Below are positions 42,572 through 53,081 of a stretch of DNA of 64,000 nucleotides, in pieces. Below the pieces are notes generated by a model. It did not search any database. It had not been told where the DNA came from and was given only the letters and a program-made list of their open reading frames with translations. Made by a program: the position numbers and the translations under genes. This DNA comes from Deltaproteobacteria bacterium (GTDB lineage: Bacteria; Desulfobacterota; Desulfuromonadia; Geobacterales; Geobacteraceae): positions 124,001-188,000 of the forward strand of contig SBEG01000006.1 in NCBI GenBank assembly GCA_009668975.1. The letters are read 5' to 3'. Each line of letters starts with the position of its first letter. Positions within the stretch are counted from its first letter, which is position 1.

Positions 42572-42604
42572 AAAAAAAGCCCCGGAAAATACCGGGGCTT
42601 TTTT
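42572..42604 (-). terminator. Rho-independent terminator of the cold-shock gene
   Basis: AAAAAAAGCCCCGG and CCGGGGCTTTTTT form a strong stem around AAAATA. It lies 21 bases downstream of the cold-shock gene on the minus strand. The A- and T-tracts on both sides make it usable in either direction. Confidence 0.9.
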
Positions 42605-42624
42605 ACTTCGACGAGGAACGAAGA

Positions 42625-42825
42625 CTAGATCCTTCTTACGTTCGCGGCCTGTAGCCCTTTCGGACCCTTGGTTACTTCAAATTCAACTCTATCGCCTTCA
42701 GCAAGGGATTTGAATCCGTCGCCAACAATGGCGGAGAAATGGCAGAATACATCTTCGCCATTTTCCTGCTCGAGAAAACCAAAACCTTTGCTGTCATTAA
42801 ACCATTTTACTGTTCCGTTTACCAT
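42625..42825 (-). CDS. Cold-shock domain protein (CspA family)
   Basis: A 66-residue single cold-shock domain. [18 protein letters not shown] contains RNP1 (KGFGF) and [10 protein letters not shown] contains the RNP2-like strand; the closing [12 protein letters not shown] is typical. The protein binds single-stranded RNA or DNA and melts secondary structure. The start ATG follows AAGTAAGCAC and a leader of at least 150 nt that is AT-rich, which would fit the long regulatory leaders of cold-shock mRNAs. Family members also act outside cold stress. Confidence 0.97.
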   Translation of the reverse strand: MVNGTVKWFNDSKGFGFLEQENGEDVFCHFSAIVGDGFKSLAEGDRVEFEVTKGPKGLQAANVRRI

Positions 42826-43030
42826 GTGCTTACTTTCTCCTGATACTTCTTGTTAGTTGTAACCGATATAATTACCGGATGAATCACCTTACCAGCTTTT
42901 CTCGATCGAATGCAAGCAATTAAATAAAAAATATTTTTTTCCGGAGAGCAAGATCCTTCATCCTGCTGTTTTTATACCATTTTAGTATGAAAATTAATTT
43001 CTCATGATCTTCCGGCCCACCTGCGGCAGC

Positions 43031-43537
43031 TCAAATTTCACCCTCTTCATTCCAGATCGGGTTATTTCGGTCATCGGGATGGAGCTTCAGGCGATCGTGC
43101 GGGTCAAGATGCCAGAATGATGTATCGATTGCACCTTCCGCATAGTCTTGTTTCCGGTTATGGGCAAACGGGCACCACCAGTTTTCCACAATTTTCACCA
43201 GATACGCGGCATAGCGGAATAGTGCCACACTCAAGGGACAATAGAGCTTGCAGTTAAATATCCAGAAGGACCGGTAGTGGGCCGGATGAAACCGGGAAAT
43301 CTTGATGACCGGCTGGTCCTTATTTTGATAGCGGTGAGAAACCCAGGATGGCACAAAATCCCAATAGGACCGGATTTCCATACCGCCGACCAGCGTAAGA
43401 TGCGTTTTGACCAGAAAAACACCGATGGCGACAAAAGGTAGCGTGGCAAGTATCGGCAGGTAAATAAGCGGAACCCCAAGGATCACCTTCCAAAAGGGTT
43501 GGCTGACATAGTTGCAGCCTATTCTGATTCTGGGCAT
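43031..43537 (-). CDS. Hypothetical membrane protein with two predicted helices
   Basis: A 168-residue protein with two hydrophobic segments near the N-terminus (about residues 16-42, FWKVILGVPLIYLPILATLPFV, and 48-60). The C-terminal 110 residues are rich in His, Trp, Tyr and Asp (FHPAHYRSFWIFNCKLYCPL, NWWCPFAHNRKQDYA, WHLDPHDRLKLHPDD). Conserved-looking Cys and His positions (NCKLYC, WWCPFAH) could bind metal or heme. No family is recognised. It lies between the cold-shock and DUF3553-like genes. Confidence 0.7.
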   Translation of the reverse strand: MPRIRIGCNYVSQPFWKVILGVPLIYLPILATLPFVAIGVFLVKTHLTLVGGMEIRSYWDFVPSWVSHRYQNKDQPVIKISRFHPAHYRSFWIFNCKLYCPLSVALFRYAAYLVKIVENWWCPFAHNRKQDYAEGAIDTSFWHLDPHDRLKLHPDDRNNPIWNEEGEI

Positions 43538-43607
43538 TATTCACCTTTTCCCGTCCTTTTAGCTGCGCTACGGCACAAGTAATCGTCACGTCAAATGAAA
43601 AACTCGA

Positions 43608-43868
43608 CTACACTGCCGGTTCTTTCGTCTTTTTCGCACTCTTTCGAACGGCCCGGACCTTTTTTACTTCCGGTGCGTTATCCGCTGGCGGCAAATAGGA
43701 TGTTGCGTCAGCCGGTTGAAGTGTCGAGTAATGGGATGACGCGATTTTTCTGACAATTCCATCACTGAACTGAATCGTTGCCCTGCCATCGCCCACCGCC
43801 ACCACCATGCCGGCACCCCATTCACTCATACTCATGTGGCTTACTACAATTCCGCGCTTGAGATTCAT
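43608..43868 (-). CDS. DUF3553-like protein
   Basis: An 86-residue protein. KRGIVVSHMSMSEWGAGMVVAV, then ATIQFSDGIVRKIASSHYSTLQPA, is the short SH3-like beta barrel of DUF3553, resembling the Tudor-like domain found at the ends of UvrD-type helicases. The tail is basic (KKVRAVRKSAKKTKEPAV). It is cytosolic and may bind nucleic acid. It lies directly downstream of the large glucan synthase gene (84-bp gap, same strand). Confidence 0.85.
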   Translation of the reverse strand: MNLKRGIVVSHMSMSEWGAGMVVAVGDGRATIQFSDGIVRKIASSHYSTLQPADATSYLPPADNAPEVKKVRAVRKSAKKTKEPAV

Positions 43869-43952
43869 TTTTTCTCCTTTTTTGAAACGTACTGTTTTAT
43901 CGGGCCCGGTAGTTTGAACAAAAAATCCAAACGATACAGCCCGACCTCTCCG

Positions 43953-46900
43953 TCACTCTGCGTGACCAGGAACTCCCATTCGAACAAGGACCTGGTGCTT
44001 GACCAGACTCCGCTCCAGTATTATGACCCCATCTGGAACGTGTCGCCCATCCATTTCCAGCCATTCCACGCCGCTTTCACCCCCGTGCGGGTTTTCGACG
44101 CGAATTTCGTACAGTGCTTCACCGTGTCGATAGCTGAGACTGAAGCCTTCCCAGGTTGCGGGGATAACCGGCCGCATCCGCAGCGTCTCACCACGAATCT
44201 GCAAACCGAGAATCTCTTCTATCCAGGCCCGGTACAGCCATGCCGCAGATCCGGTATACCAGGACCAGCCCCCTTGGCCGATCCGTCCGGGCAAGCGGTA
44301 GACATCGGCGGCAATCACGTAGGGTTCAACACCGTAGTTCCATACCGATTCCGGTTCACGTGCGTGCTCGACCGGGTTAAGCATGCGCAGCAAATTCACC
44401 GCCCGCTCCCCGTCGCCGGAGCGCGCCATGGCCATGGCCATCCAGAGAGCGGCGTGGGTATACTGGCCACCGTTCTCCCGTACGCCCGGAGGGTAGCCTT
44501 TGATGTAACCGGGCGATGGCGATGTTTTGTCGAAGGGAGGCTCGAAGAGCAGCACCAACCCTTCATCCTCACGGACGAGATGACGCCATGCTGACTCCAG
44601 AGCGATTTTCGCATGCTCCGGGTCGGCAGCGCCGGAAAGCCAGGCCCACGATTGCGGGAGGGAATCGATCCGTGCCTCACTGCTGAGCGCGGATCCAAGC
44701 GGAGTGCCATCATCGTATGTCCCCCGCAGATACCACTCCCCGTCCCAACCGGCCTGTTCGACCCGCCGCATCAGTGCAGACCGGTCCTCTTGATAGGTTT
44801 GGCCCATCTCGGTCTGGTGCATGAGGTTCGACAATTCAGTCATCCCCTGCAACAAATCGCAGAGGAACCAGGCGAGCCAGACGCTCTCCCCTTTCCCGCC
44901 GGCGCCCACCAGGTTCATCCCGTCATTCCAATCCCCCGTCCCAATCAAGGGCAGGCCATGGGGCCCGATCGTCAGGCCGCGGCTGACCGCTCGCCGGCAG
45001 TGTTCAAAGAGCGTGGCGCGTTCAGCAGTGACTTCCGGCGTTGAGAAAACCTCATGCTGATCGTCTGCCAACATCGGGGCGTTGAGAAAAGGAATCTCCT
45101 CCTCCAAAATGGCAGAATCACCGGTTACCCGAACGTACTGGGCGACCACATAGGGAAGCCAGAGGAGGTCGTCGGAAATACGCGAGCGGATTCCTGCCCC
45201 GGATGGCTCATGCCACCAGTGCTGAACATCGCCCTCTTTGAACTGACGGCTCGCTGCCAGCAGAATATGCGCTCGTGCCAGTTCGGGTTTGCTATAAAGA
45301 AACGCCATGACGTCCTGCAGTTGATCGCGAAAACCGAAGGCGCCGCCGGACTGGTAAAAGCCGGAGCGTCCCCAGATGCGGCAGCTCAGACCCTGGTATT
45401 GAAGCCAGCGGTTGACCAGGATGTCCGAAGACAGTTCGGGGGTGTGCACTTCAACCGTGCCAAGCAGCGCATCCCACCATGCCGTTGTCTGGCCAAACGC
45501 GACGTCCGGCGCCAGTTCCTCCCGGTAGGCAAGAACCAGTTTACAGGCTTCTTCCGCCGACCCGGCCTGGCCAAGCATGCAGGTGACCTCCCCCCTCTCG
45601 CCGGGGGCCAGTTCAAGAGTAACCCGAATGGCCGCGCACGGGTCCAAGCCGGCTCCGGTCCGCTGGGACAGACTGATCTGCCCCAGCGCAGCAGGGTTGG
45701 CCGCCGAGCGGTTGCGCCCGATAAAGGAGGTGCGGTCGCCGCTATAGGAATCGGAACCCGGACTCATGGCTACGAAAGTAATCCGTTCAGCATACTCGGA
45801 ATGGTAGCGATTCCAGGCCAGCAGGGCCTGAGCTTCATCATCCCAGTGGGTCGTGACATGCATCTGGGAAGATTCGCGGTTTTCGCCCAAGGTCAATTCT
45901 ACATAATACGTCACCGAGAGCCTGCGCCGCCTGCTGGTGTCATTTCTCACCCGCAGCATCTGCAGCTTGATCGGGTCTCCTCCGTTCTCATCCACCGGAA
46001 CGAAAACCGTCAGTTCCTGCTCGATCCCGTTACTGTTATGCTCGAATACCGTATAGCCCGCACCATGGCGCGTCCGGTAAGCGGTGTCTTGGCGGATCGG
46101 CGCCGGGGTCGGTGTCCAGAAGGCGCCACTCTCCTCGTCACGGATGTATACCGCTTCGGACGCTGGATCAATAACGGGGTCATTCGACCATTGCGTCAGT
46201 CGATTGCGCTGACTGTTGCCATACCAGGTGAAGCCGGCCCCTGTCTCAGTTACCAGTGTGCCGAATGCCGGATTGGCGATAACGTTCACCCAGGGCGCCG
46301 GAGTATTGGTGCCGGGGCCGAGATAGATTACATATTCACGACCGTCCTGAGTAAAACCACCCAGGCTGTTGAAGTAGTTCAATTCCATAAAGGGGAGTGG
46401 GGCCGAGGCGTCTCGGAAAGCGTGTTTTCCGACCAGCAGTCCGGGGAGCTCGTGAATCTGCACGGGCACAGCCAATTGCTGGGACAGTGTTCCGCGCGCC
46501 GCCACGAGCAAAACGCTTGCCGAAGCCTTGAGCAGCCTCAGATCCTCTGCCGGAATTTGCGTTGCGCTGCGCAGAAATATCCCGCCCTGCACGTCAGTAT
46601 CCGCATACATGGAACGCACCCGGACCAGCCGTTCCAGTCGATCACGCAACGGCTGTTCATAACCGCCCTCTTCCTCGTTGAGAATCACCAGGTCGACTGT
46701 CAATCCATGCTGCCGCCAATAGGTGTGTGCCAGGAGCAGCTGACTGACCAGGCCGATATCCCTCGCCTCGCTGATAGTGACCATGGCGATCGGAACGTCA
46801 CCGGAGATACCGTAGGGCCACAACCCGGCCTGACCTTTGCGGTTCTCTGCCAGGCGTTCTGCGGACGGTCGCAGGAGCGGACTGGGAAAGAGCAGGTGAC

Positions 46901-49900
46901 TTGCCAGCTGCTGGAATCGGCGGGCTTCGTCAGGCAGCATGTGCAACACCTGCAACTCCTGCTGAGCCAAACCCCAGGCGAAATCCATTGTCCGGTCGAT
47001 GGCATGTGGTTCCCGGTACTTGTCCATCAGCTGCAAAACCCGCTCGCGCGTATCGCCGACAGCCAGAACCTGGGAAATCCGTGCTTGGTGCCCCGGTTCA
47101 AGAGTAATGCTGTGGCGGAGGCTGAGAATCGGGTCCAGGACAAAACCCTGGCTGTTGCCGAGCTCTTGCCGGCTGCCCATCGGACTGGAAAGGGTCCTGC
47201 CACGGCCGATGAAGCGACCCCGGTCGGTCTCAAACTCGAGCTCCCCGGGCCCGTCGCCATCAAACGTAAGACGGTGCGCCACATAGAGTGACGGATCATT
47301 TTCACTGCGGGGTCGACGGTAGGCGAGAAGAGCCCGTTGCTCCGGGAGGGCTTCGGTGCAAATGAACAGTTTGTTGAAAGCCGGATGCTGCCGGTCCGCA
47401 TTATGCGGCGCCATGGATAGTTCACAATAGCTGGTCAGGTTGAGGCGGCGAACTTGATCAGAGCGATTGATCAGGGTAATCCGGCGAATCTCCACATCAT
47501 CTTCTTGCGAGACGGTTACTTCCGTTTCGGTGTGCAGCCCTTTGTCCAGGCGCCGGAAAACGGCCCGGTCGAGGGTGAAGTCAACGGAATACGATTCAAC
47601 CTCTCCGCCGACCGGGTGATAGGTTGTGGACCACAGCAGATCATCAGCGGTATCATGAATATAGCAAAATGAGCCCCACGAATCGCAGGTGCGATCCGAT
47701 CGCCAGCGGGTAATTTCCCGGTCACGCCACTGACTGTAGCCGCCACCGCTGTTCGTGATCATCAAGCCATAACTTCCGTTACACAGCAACAGGCTCCTTG
47801 GCGTGGAGGTATGGGGTGTGGTGAAGGTGCTGGAAGCCGGCGCAACCACCTCTGGGCTCATCAGCACGGGGACATTTTCCCGCGTTGAGATAAGATGCAG
47901 TTGAGGAATGACCGGCACACGCTCCTGGAGCAGAGGTTCAAAGGCGCGCACGCGCGCATCGGCATGAAAACGCCGCGGAAACGGATTACCATGGAGGAAG
48001 TTGGTAAGTGCGAGAAATCCCATCCCCTGATGATGGGCCATGTACGCTTCAATGATGATCCCATGTTTGCCGTCGCGATGCTGTTGCCGGCTGAAGTCCA
48101 TCGCCTCGTAATAGCCGTTATCGCCCAATAGCCCGAGACCTGCCAGTCGTTTCAGGTTTCGAACCGTCTCCACAGGGGCCAGGTTCAGGGCCAGAAGTGT
48201 GGCATAGGGGGCAACGACAAGCTGCTCCTCCATGCCGCGCTTCAGTCCGAGCGCCGGTACGCCAAAGGCTTTGTATTGATAGGTCTTATTGATGTCCAGA
48301 TCGGCAAAGGCCGACTCGGATATCCCCCACGGCACACGACAGGTGCGGCCGTAATCGATCTGAACCGCCACGGCTTCTCTGGCCGCTTTATCCAGAAGTG
48401 AGTTGCCATAGGAGTACTGGAAAAGCAGCGGCATCAGATATTCGAACATGGTACCGGTCCAGCTGAGCAGCACCCGGTCCCGGCCGATCGCGCCGTAGGG
48501 GCGATTCATGGAAAACCAGTGTTCGAGGGGCACATCTCCGCGGGCGATGGCCGCGAAACTCCCGAACCGGGCCTCACTGGCCAGGAGATCGTAGAACGAG
48601 CTGTCCAGATGGTCGGCGGAAACGTTGTAGCCGATGGAAAATAGCTTTCTTTCCGGATCATAGAGGAACCTCATGTCCATCGCCGCGGATAATTCCCGCA
48701 CGCTGTCAACCAGCCGCTCACCTTTTCCGAGTGTTTCTCCGGCCAGCCATTGTGACCGTGCAAAAGCATCGATTACACGGTCAAGCCATTCCGAAAGGTG
48801 AGCACAGGCTTCGGGAGACTCCTCCCGGATCGAACTGAGGAGCGGAATGGAACCGGCCCGGCCGGTGGCCAGATCGGAGAGCGACGGCGCGTGAGCAAGG
48901 TCCTCGCGGATGGCGTTCAGGGCCTCCGGACCAAGCAGGGCCAGCTCCCCTTCCGGCTTTTCGGCAAGGATTTCGATCCAGGCGAGATAGCTGTCCGCGA
49001 TGGTGAGCCAGGCCGCTACCTGAGCTTCCATCTCCCCGGCCCACGAGGACTCGGTCGCCTCAACATGGGGAGCTCTGAAGCTTTGCTCTACTCGCCGCAA
49101 AAGGCGCAGTGTGTCGACCATGCGATCCGGCGGATTTTCCCAGACGGACAACAGCTCATCCAGCATGGGGGGTTCGAAGCCGGCAAGGCGTTCACGCCCG
49201 GCCACCTCTTTCAGGATTTCCCCGGTGTCGCACAGACCGGCAAAGGCTTTCCCGTCGAGGACCGGTGCCCGCATCAGTTCGTCAAGTCCTTGCTCCAATG
49301 CCCAGAGCGCACCCAGGAGATTACCGCTGTCAACGAAGGACACGTAGCGGGGTTCGAGAGGAGCGAGGGTCCGGATATCGTACCAGTTCAGAAGATGCCC
49401 CTGATAGAATTCCAGACGGCCTATGGTTTCCATGGTACGAGTCAGTTTTTCGATGGTCTGGTTCACGGTCAGGTATCCGGAATCATGGGCACCGAGCACG
49501 CTGGTCATCCAGAGACCGATGTTGGTGGAACTGGTGCGCATGGCCAGTTGGTTCTGATGTGAAACCTGGAAGTTGTCCGGCGGCAGCCAGGATGTTTCAT
49601 CGCCGACAAAGCCGGAGAAATAGCGCCAGGTCCGGCGTGCAACATGCCTGAGGAAGCGGATGTCCTTTGCCGGAAGCGGGTGTCGGCACTTTTCCCGGGG
49701 TCGCAGATTCAGCAGCCAGCCGAACAAGGGGGAAAGGAACCACAATACCAGCCAGGGGCAGGCTATCGTCAGGTTCGCCGGCATCTGGCGATATATCGCC
49801 CACCCCACCAGCCCGCTGAAGATGCTCGCCAAGGCCAGGGTCGCGACGAACAGCGACTGCCGCCGGGATGTGCTCCAATGGGTCGCTTGAGGCGCCCACT

Positions 49901-52900
49901 CCAGCAAACCGCGGCGGGAAACGAGACGCCGGTACCAGACCCGGGCAATGGCATCCAGGGCCACCGCCGACTGGTGCGGAAGCAGCGCTGCGTCGGTAAT
50001 CGCCCGCAGCAGGTCATGCTTTACCTTTGTCAGAGAAAAGTATTTTAATCCCTTACGGGTGGTCGCCATGGTGAGGGGCTGCGCCAACGGGTGGAAGAGC
50101 AGAAGCATCGCGACCACCAGGGATGCAGCCCAGCCGGTCCGGGAAGAAATCAGCCAGGAGGTAACCAGTAAAACAAGGCTGGCGGCCGGGACCAGGCTCC
50201 GGCGCAGGTTGTCGAAAATCTTCCATCTGTCGAATAGGGAGAGCGGATTAGGTCCGCGGCCTCCTGCCGCCTGGGGAACCCAGGGCAAAACCCACCCCGC
50301 GATCTGCCAGTCACCGCGAATCCAGCGATGCGCCCGTTTAACGTAGCTCTGGTAGCCCTGCGGAAATTCATCATAAAGTTCAATATCACTGGCCAGGCCG
50401 ACGCGCACGTGGGCCCCTTCGATCAGATCGTGGCTCAACACCCACTCTTCCGGGAACCTGCCCGAGAGGATGCGACTGAAGGCGCGCACATCATAGATGC
50501 CCTTGCCATGAAAAGATCCTTCTCCGCAGAGGTCCTGATGGACATCAGAGACAGCCTGGGTGTATGGGTCGATTCCCACTGCTTCGGCGAAGAGCCGACT
50601 GAAAGCCGATGCGCTGGTGCTCGGCAGAGTCGGGCTCACGCGCGGTTGAATGATGGTGAAAGAGCCAGCCGCAATATTCCCATCGGCATCGAAGCGGGGC
50701 TGGTTCAGGGGATGTGCCAGGGTCTCGATCATCCTGCGGGCCGTGCCGTGAGGCAGCTGGGTGTCGCTGTCCAGGGTGATGATGAACCGTACGTCGACAA
50801 GTTGTTCCGGGTCGCCGGCATATACCAGCCGAGGCTTTGTTTCAGGCCGTGTTCCGACGATAAAGTTATTAAGTTCTTCGAGTTTTCCCCGTTTACGTTC
50901 CCAGCCGATGAATTTCTGCTCGGATTCACTCCAGGTGCGTTCTCGATGGAACAGGAAGAAACGTTCCGCCCCATAGCGCTGATTCAGAGCTTCGATACCC
51001 CCGATTGCTGCTTCAAGCAGCTGCACGTCGTCCTCGTGCTGCAGCTGCGGCGAATCGGTGTAGTCCGAGAACAGGCTGAAGAGCAGATTGTCTTCCTTGT
51101 TGGCCAGATAGCGAATTTCCAGCTTCTCCACCTCGGTTCGGATCGTCTCGTCATCCACCAACATCATGGGCACGACCACCAGGGTACGAAAAGCGTCCGG
51201 AATGCCGGAGTCCTTGAAATCCATCTTGGGCAGGGTCTTGGCCGGCAAAAATCGTGTGATTAAATAATTGAGTACTTCCAGGGAAAGTTGGCTTACGGGA
51301 ATCAGCAAGAGGAGTGCGGCAGCCAGCTGAGTCCAGAGCGGCTGCCCGGTCAATCCAAACCGGATGATCAGGGAAATGAAAGCTGCCGAGAGAATGCCGA
51401 ATCCCAGAAAATACACCGCGGCATGGTTTCGGTATACCCACTGCAGGACACGGAAACCCGGGGCTTCACGACAGCCCACCAGCAGCGCGAACCTGCGCCG
51501 TCCCTCTCCGGACAGCCAGGCCCCGACATGATACCAGCGCTCATCCTCCGCAGCAGCATTCAATGATTGCGTTGCCATCCCGATTGCGCGTTGGGCAACC
51601 TGCTCCTCCGGCTGATTGCTTCTCAGGGCCAACTCTTCAATCGCCCGCCGGCAGAGGTCGCGGGTTTCAAAATCCATTTCCGGGTAGACGCCGGACGGAT
51701 CTAACCGGAGCACTTGCTCCACTCGGCTCAGCTGCTCGAAGAAATCCCGCCAGTCCAGCAGTTCAAGTTGACGCAAGCTGGTAAATGCATTTCTGCTCGC
51801 TATCTGCTCCATTGCCCGGCGATTTTGTTCACGCAGATTGAGATCGTGCAGGGATTTGCGCAGCGTGCGTTCAAGCCAGTTTTGGACAGGCGTCAAGGCA
51901 TCCGCCTCGTCATAGAGATGTCCAATGAGTTGCACCCCGAAATAGGGGCTGGGACTCGGCTCCGTGACGGCGAGTTCTGCCAGGATCGCAAAGAGTTGGT
52001 TAGGATCCCGTCGATTGGCGGCAATGAGTCTGTTCGCCCAGAAATCGGCAAGTTGACGTTCCCGCAGGTCCGCCAGGGCCGTTATGGCAAGATTCTGAAT
52101 ACTTTCGATCAGGGCGATGCGCAGCATCTGGGGCACTGCCCAGAGTTCGCCGATCTTGAGCGAACTCACCGATTGATAGGCCACGATAAACGCCAGGATG
52201 TTCTCCCGGTCCAGACGAAGTCCCGTATGCGAAACGAGTTCCTTCGCCATGCCGTAAATGCGCGGCAACCCCTGATAAGGAGCAGCCACGAGAACGGGAA
52301 GTTTCTGGTAAAAAGGTTTGGGAAGGTTCGACAGGACGTCGCGGGCGCTCTCCTCGATGATGTACTGATTATCCAGAATCCACTCGGCGGCCATGGTTGC
52401 GCTCTGTTCCAAACGGGTCGCCGCCGAAAGATCCGTGCAGACTTGACGGATCCACAACCGGGCCTGTCCGAGTCGCCTGAGCAGCTCGGTGCTCCGTTCA
52501 GGCAGCGGGTCAAGCTGGTGACCCTCGGCGGTGCGTACGGCATGCTCACGAACCTGTGCGGGAGAGAGTATCATACTGGAACTCCGCACCTCTTTCCGTC
52601 TCTCGCGTTTTGGTTGCAAGACAAATATTGCCGGAGGGGAATCGCTGCGTTCCCGAAGCACCTTGATTGGAATCTGCAAAGTTTCAATGGGGGTCTGGAG
52701 AAGCAGAACAGTCTCCCCTGGCATCAGCCATCGGGAATGCTCGAGCAAAAGACCGGGTTCTATTCCGTACTTCGCTCGCCGTATCCACGCCAGACCAACC
52801 AGCACTCCTGTCGCTCCGCCGGCCAGTGTGAGAATTGCAAGGATCTCATCCGGGAAGTGTAAATGCAGGGAAATAATCCCGGCGACCCCCCCGAACAGGA

Positions 52901-53081
52901 TTGCCAGCAGAATTGCCCAGAGCGAACAACGCCACGGGAAGCGGTCCGATATGCGAACATCTCCATCCAATGTCTTGCTGATCAGGGCGGCCCGGTAGAA
53001 GCCCTTTCTCTTGAGCTCCCAGATAGCTCTCCGGGCGTCGTTATTATTTACAAAATATCCGGCAAGTATACTTGAACTCAC
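43953..53081 (-). CDS. ndvB: Cyclic beta-1,2-glucan synthase (NdvB/Cgs-like)
   Basis: A 3042-residue inner-membrane enzyme that polymerises glucose from UDP-glucose, cyclises the chain and trims it. The GTG start at 53081 is preceded by AAGGAAAA. Residues 1-170 form an extra N-terminal domain (FVNNNDARRAIWELKRKGF and a helix pair). The GT84 glycosyltransferase spans about 600-1000 with LDSDTQLPHG, VLSHDLIEGAHV and a HRWIRGDWQ (QxxRW-like) motif, set among helices. A glycoamylase-like region has IEAYMAHHQGMGFLAL near 1670. The C-terminal third is two GH94-type phosphorylase repeats with the catalytic Asp near 2720 (GTGDWNDGMN). Such glucans are periplasmic osmoprotectants. The downstream DUF3553-like gene has no known link. 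Confidence 0.93.
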   Translation of the reverse strand: MSSSILAGYFVNNNDARRAIWELKRKGFYRAALISKTLDGDVRISDRFPWRCSLWAILLAILFGGVAGIISLHLHFPDEILAILTLAGGATGVLVGLAWIRRAKYGIEPGLLLEHSRWLMPGETVLLLQTPIETLQIPIKVLRERSDSPPAIFVLQPKRERRKEVRSSSMILSPAQVREHAVRTAEGHQLDPLPERSTELLRRLGQARLWIRQVCTDLSAATRLEQSATMAAEWILDNQYIIEESARDVLSNLPKPFYQKLPVLVAAPYQGLPRIYGMAKELVSHTGLRLDRENILAFIVAYQSVSSLKIGELWAVPQMLRIALIESIQNLAITALADLRERQLADFWANRLIAANRRDPNQLFAILAELAVTEPSPSPYFGVQLIGHLYDEADALTPVQNWLERTLRKSLHDLNLREQNRRAMEQIASRNAFTSLRQLELLDWRDFFEQLSRVEQVLRLDPSGVYPEMDFETRDLCRRAIEELALRSNQPEEQVAQRAIGMATQSLNAAAEDERWYHVGAWLSGEGRRRFALLVGCREAPGFRVLQWVYRNHAAVYFLGFGILSAAFISLIIRFGLTGQPLWTQLAAALLLLIPVSQLSLEVLNYLITRFLPAKTLPKMDFKDSGIPDAFRTLVVVPMMLVDDETIRTEVEKLEIRYLANKEDNLLFSLFSDYTDSPQLQHEDDVQLLEAAIGGIEALNQRYGAERFFLFHRERTWSESEQKFIGWERKRGKLEELNNFIVGTRPETKPRLVYAGDPEQLVDVRFIITLDSDTQLPHGTARRMIETLAHPLNQPRFDADGNIAAGSFTIIQPRVSPTLPSTSASAFSRLFAEAVGIDPYTQAVSDVHQDLCGEGSFHGKGIYDVRAFSRILSGRFPEEWVLSHDLIEGAHVRVGLASDIELYDEFPQGYQSYVKRAHRWIRGDWQIAGWVLPWVPQAAGGRGPNPLSLFDRWKIFDNLRRSLVPAASLVLLVTSWLISSRTGWAASLVVAMLLLFHPLAQPLTMATTRKGLKYFSLTKVKHDLLRAITDAALLPHQSAVALDAIARVWYRRLVSRRGLLEWAPQATHWSTSRRQSLFVATLALASIFSGLVGWAIYRQMPANLTIACPWLVLWFLSPLFGWLLNLRPREKCRHPLPAKDIRFLRHVARRTWRYFSGFVGDETSWLPPDNFQVSHQNQLAMRTSSTNIGLWMTSVLGAHDSGYLTVNQTIEKLTRTMETIGRLEFYQGHLLNWYDIRTLAPLEPRYVSFVDSGNLLGALWALEQGLDELMRAPVLDGKAFAGLCDTGEILKEVAGRERLAGFEPPMLDELLSVWENPPDRMVDTLRLLRRVEQSFRAPHVEATESSWAGEMEAQVAAWLTIADSYLAWIEILAEKPEGELALLGPEALNAIREDLAHAPSLSDLATGRAGSIPLLSSIREESPEACAHLSEWLDRVIDAFARSQWLAGETLGKGERLVDSVRELSAAMDMRFLYDPERKLFSIGYNVSADHLDSSFYDLLASEARFGSFAAIARGDVPLEHWFSMNRPYGAIGRDRVLLSWTGTMFEYLMPLLFQYSYGNSLLDKAAREAVAVQIDYGRTCRVPWGISESAFADLDINKTYQYKAFGVPALGLKRGMEEQLVVAPYATLLALNLAPVETVRNLKRLAGLGLLGDNGYYEAMDFSRQQHRDGKHGIIIEAYMAHHQGMGFLALTNFLHGNPFPRRFHADARVRAFEPLLQERVPVIPQLHLISTRENVPVLMSPEVVAPASSTFTTPHTSTPRSLLLCNGSYGLMITNSGGGYSQWRDREITRWRSDRTCDSWGSFCYIHDTADDLLWSTTYHPVGGEVESYSVDFTLDRAVFRRLDKGLHTETEVTVSQEDDVEIRRITLINRSDQVRRLNLTSYCELSMAPHNADRQHPAFNKLFICTEALPEQRALLAYRRPRSENDPSLYVAHRLTFDGDGPGELEFETDRGRFIGRGRTLSSPMGSRQELGNSQGFVLDPILSLRHSITLEPGHQARISQVLAVGDTRERVLQLMDKYREPHAIDRTMDFAWGLAQQELQVLHMLPDEARRFQQLASHLLFPSPLLRPSAERLAENRKGQAGLWPYGISGDVPIAMVTISEARDIGLVSQLLLAHTYWRQHGLTVDLVILNEEEGGYEQPLRDRLERLVRVRSMYADTDVQGGIFLRSATQIPAEDLRLLKASASVLLVAARGTLSQQLAVPVQIHELPGLLVGKHAFRDASAPLPFMELNYFNSLGGFTQDGREYVIYLGPGTNTPAPWVNVIANPAFGTLVTETGAGFTWYGNSQRNRLTQWSNDPVIDPASEAVYIRDEESGAFWTPTPAPIRQDTAYRTRHGAGYTVFEHNSNGIEQELTVFVPVDENGGDPIKLQMLRVRNDTSRRRRLSVTYYVELTLGENRESSQMHVTTHWDDEAQALLAWNRYHSEYAERITFVAMSPGSDSYSGDRTSFIGRNRSAANPAALGQISLSQRTGAGLDPCAAIRVTLELAPGERGEVTCMLGQAGSAEEACKLVLAYREELAPDVAFGQTTAWWDALLGTVEVHTPELSSDILVNRWLQYQGLSCRIWGRSGFYQSGGAFGFRDQLQDVMAFLYSKPELARAHILLAASRQFKEGDVQHWWHEPSGAGIRSRISDDLLWLPYVVAQYVRVTGDSAILEEEIPFLNAPMLADDQHEVFSTPEVTAERATLFEHCRRAVSRGLTIGPHGLPLIGTGDWNDGMNLVGAGGKGESVWLAWFLCDLLQGMTELSNLMHQTEMGQTYQEDRSALMRRVEQAGWDGEWYLRGTYDDGTPLGSALSSEARIDSLPQSWAWLSGAADPEHAKIALESAWRHLVREDEGLVLLFEPPFDKTSPSPGYIKGYPPGVRENGGQYTHAALWMAMAMARSGDGERAVNLLRMLNPVEHAREPESVWNYGVEPYVIAADVYRLPGRIGQGGWSWYTGSAAWLYRAWIEEILGLQIRGETLRMRPVIPATWEGFSLSYRHGEALYEIRVENPHGGESGVEWLEMDGRHVPDGVIILERSLVKHQVLVRMGVPGHAE

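Larger units (their letters stand above)
42198..42624. other. Intergenic stretch with a MITE-like repeat and a terminator
   Basis: No credible gene is present in these 427 bases. They contain the inverted-repeat element at 42381-42499 and the terminator at 42572-42604. Confidence 0.55.

Noticed and set aside
45054..47291. Long open frame (745 codons) on the plus strand opposite the glucan synthase
   Set aside because: High-GC shadow of the ndvB-like gene, which carries all the catalytic motifs in its own frame; no ribosome site or family resemblance.
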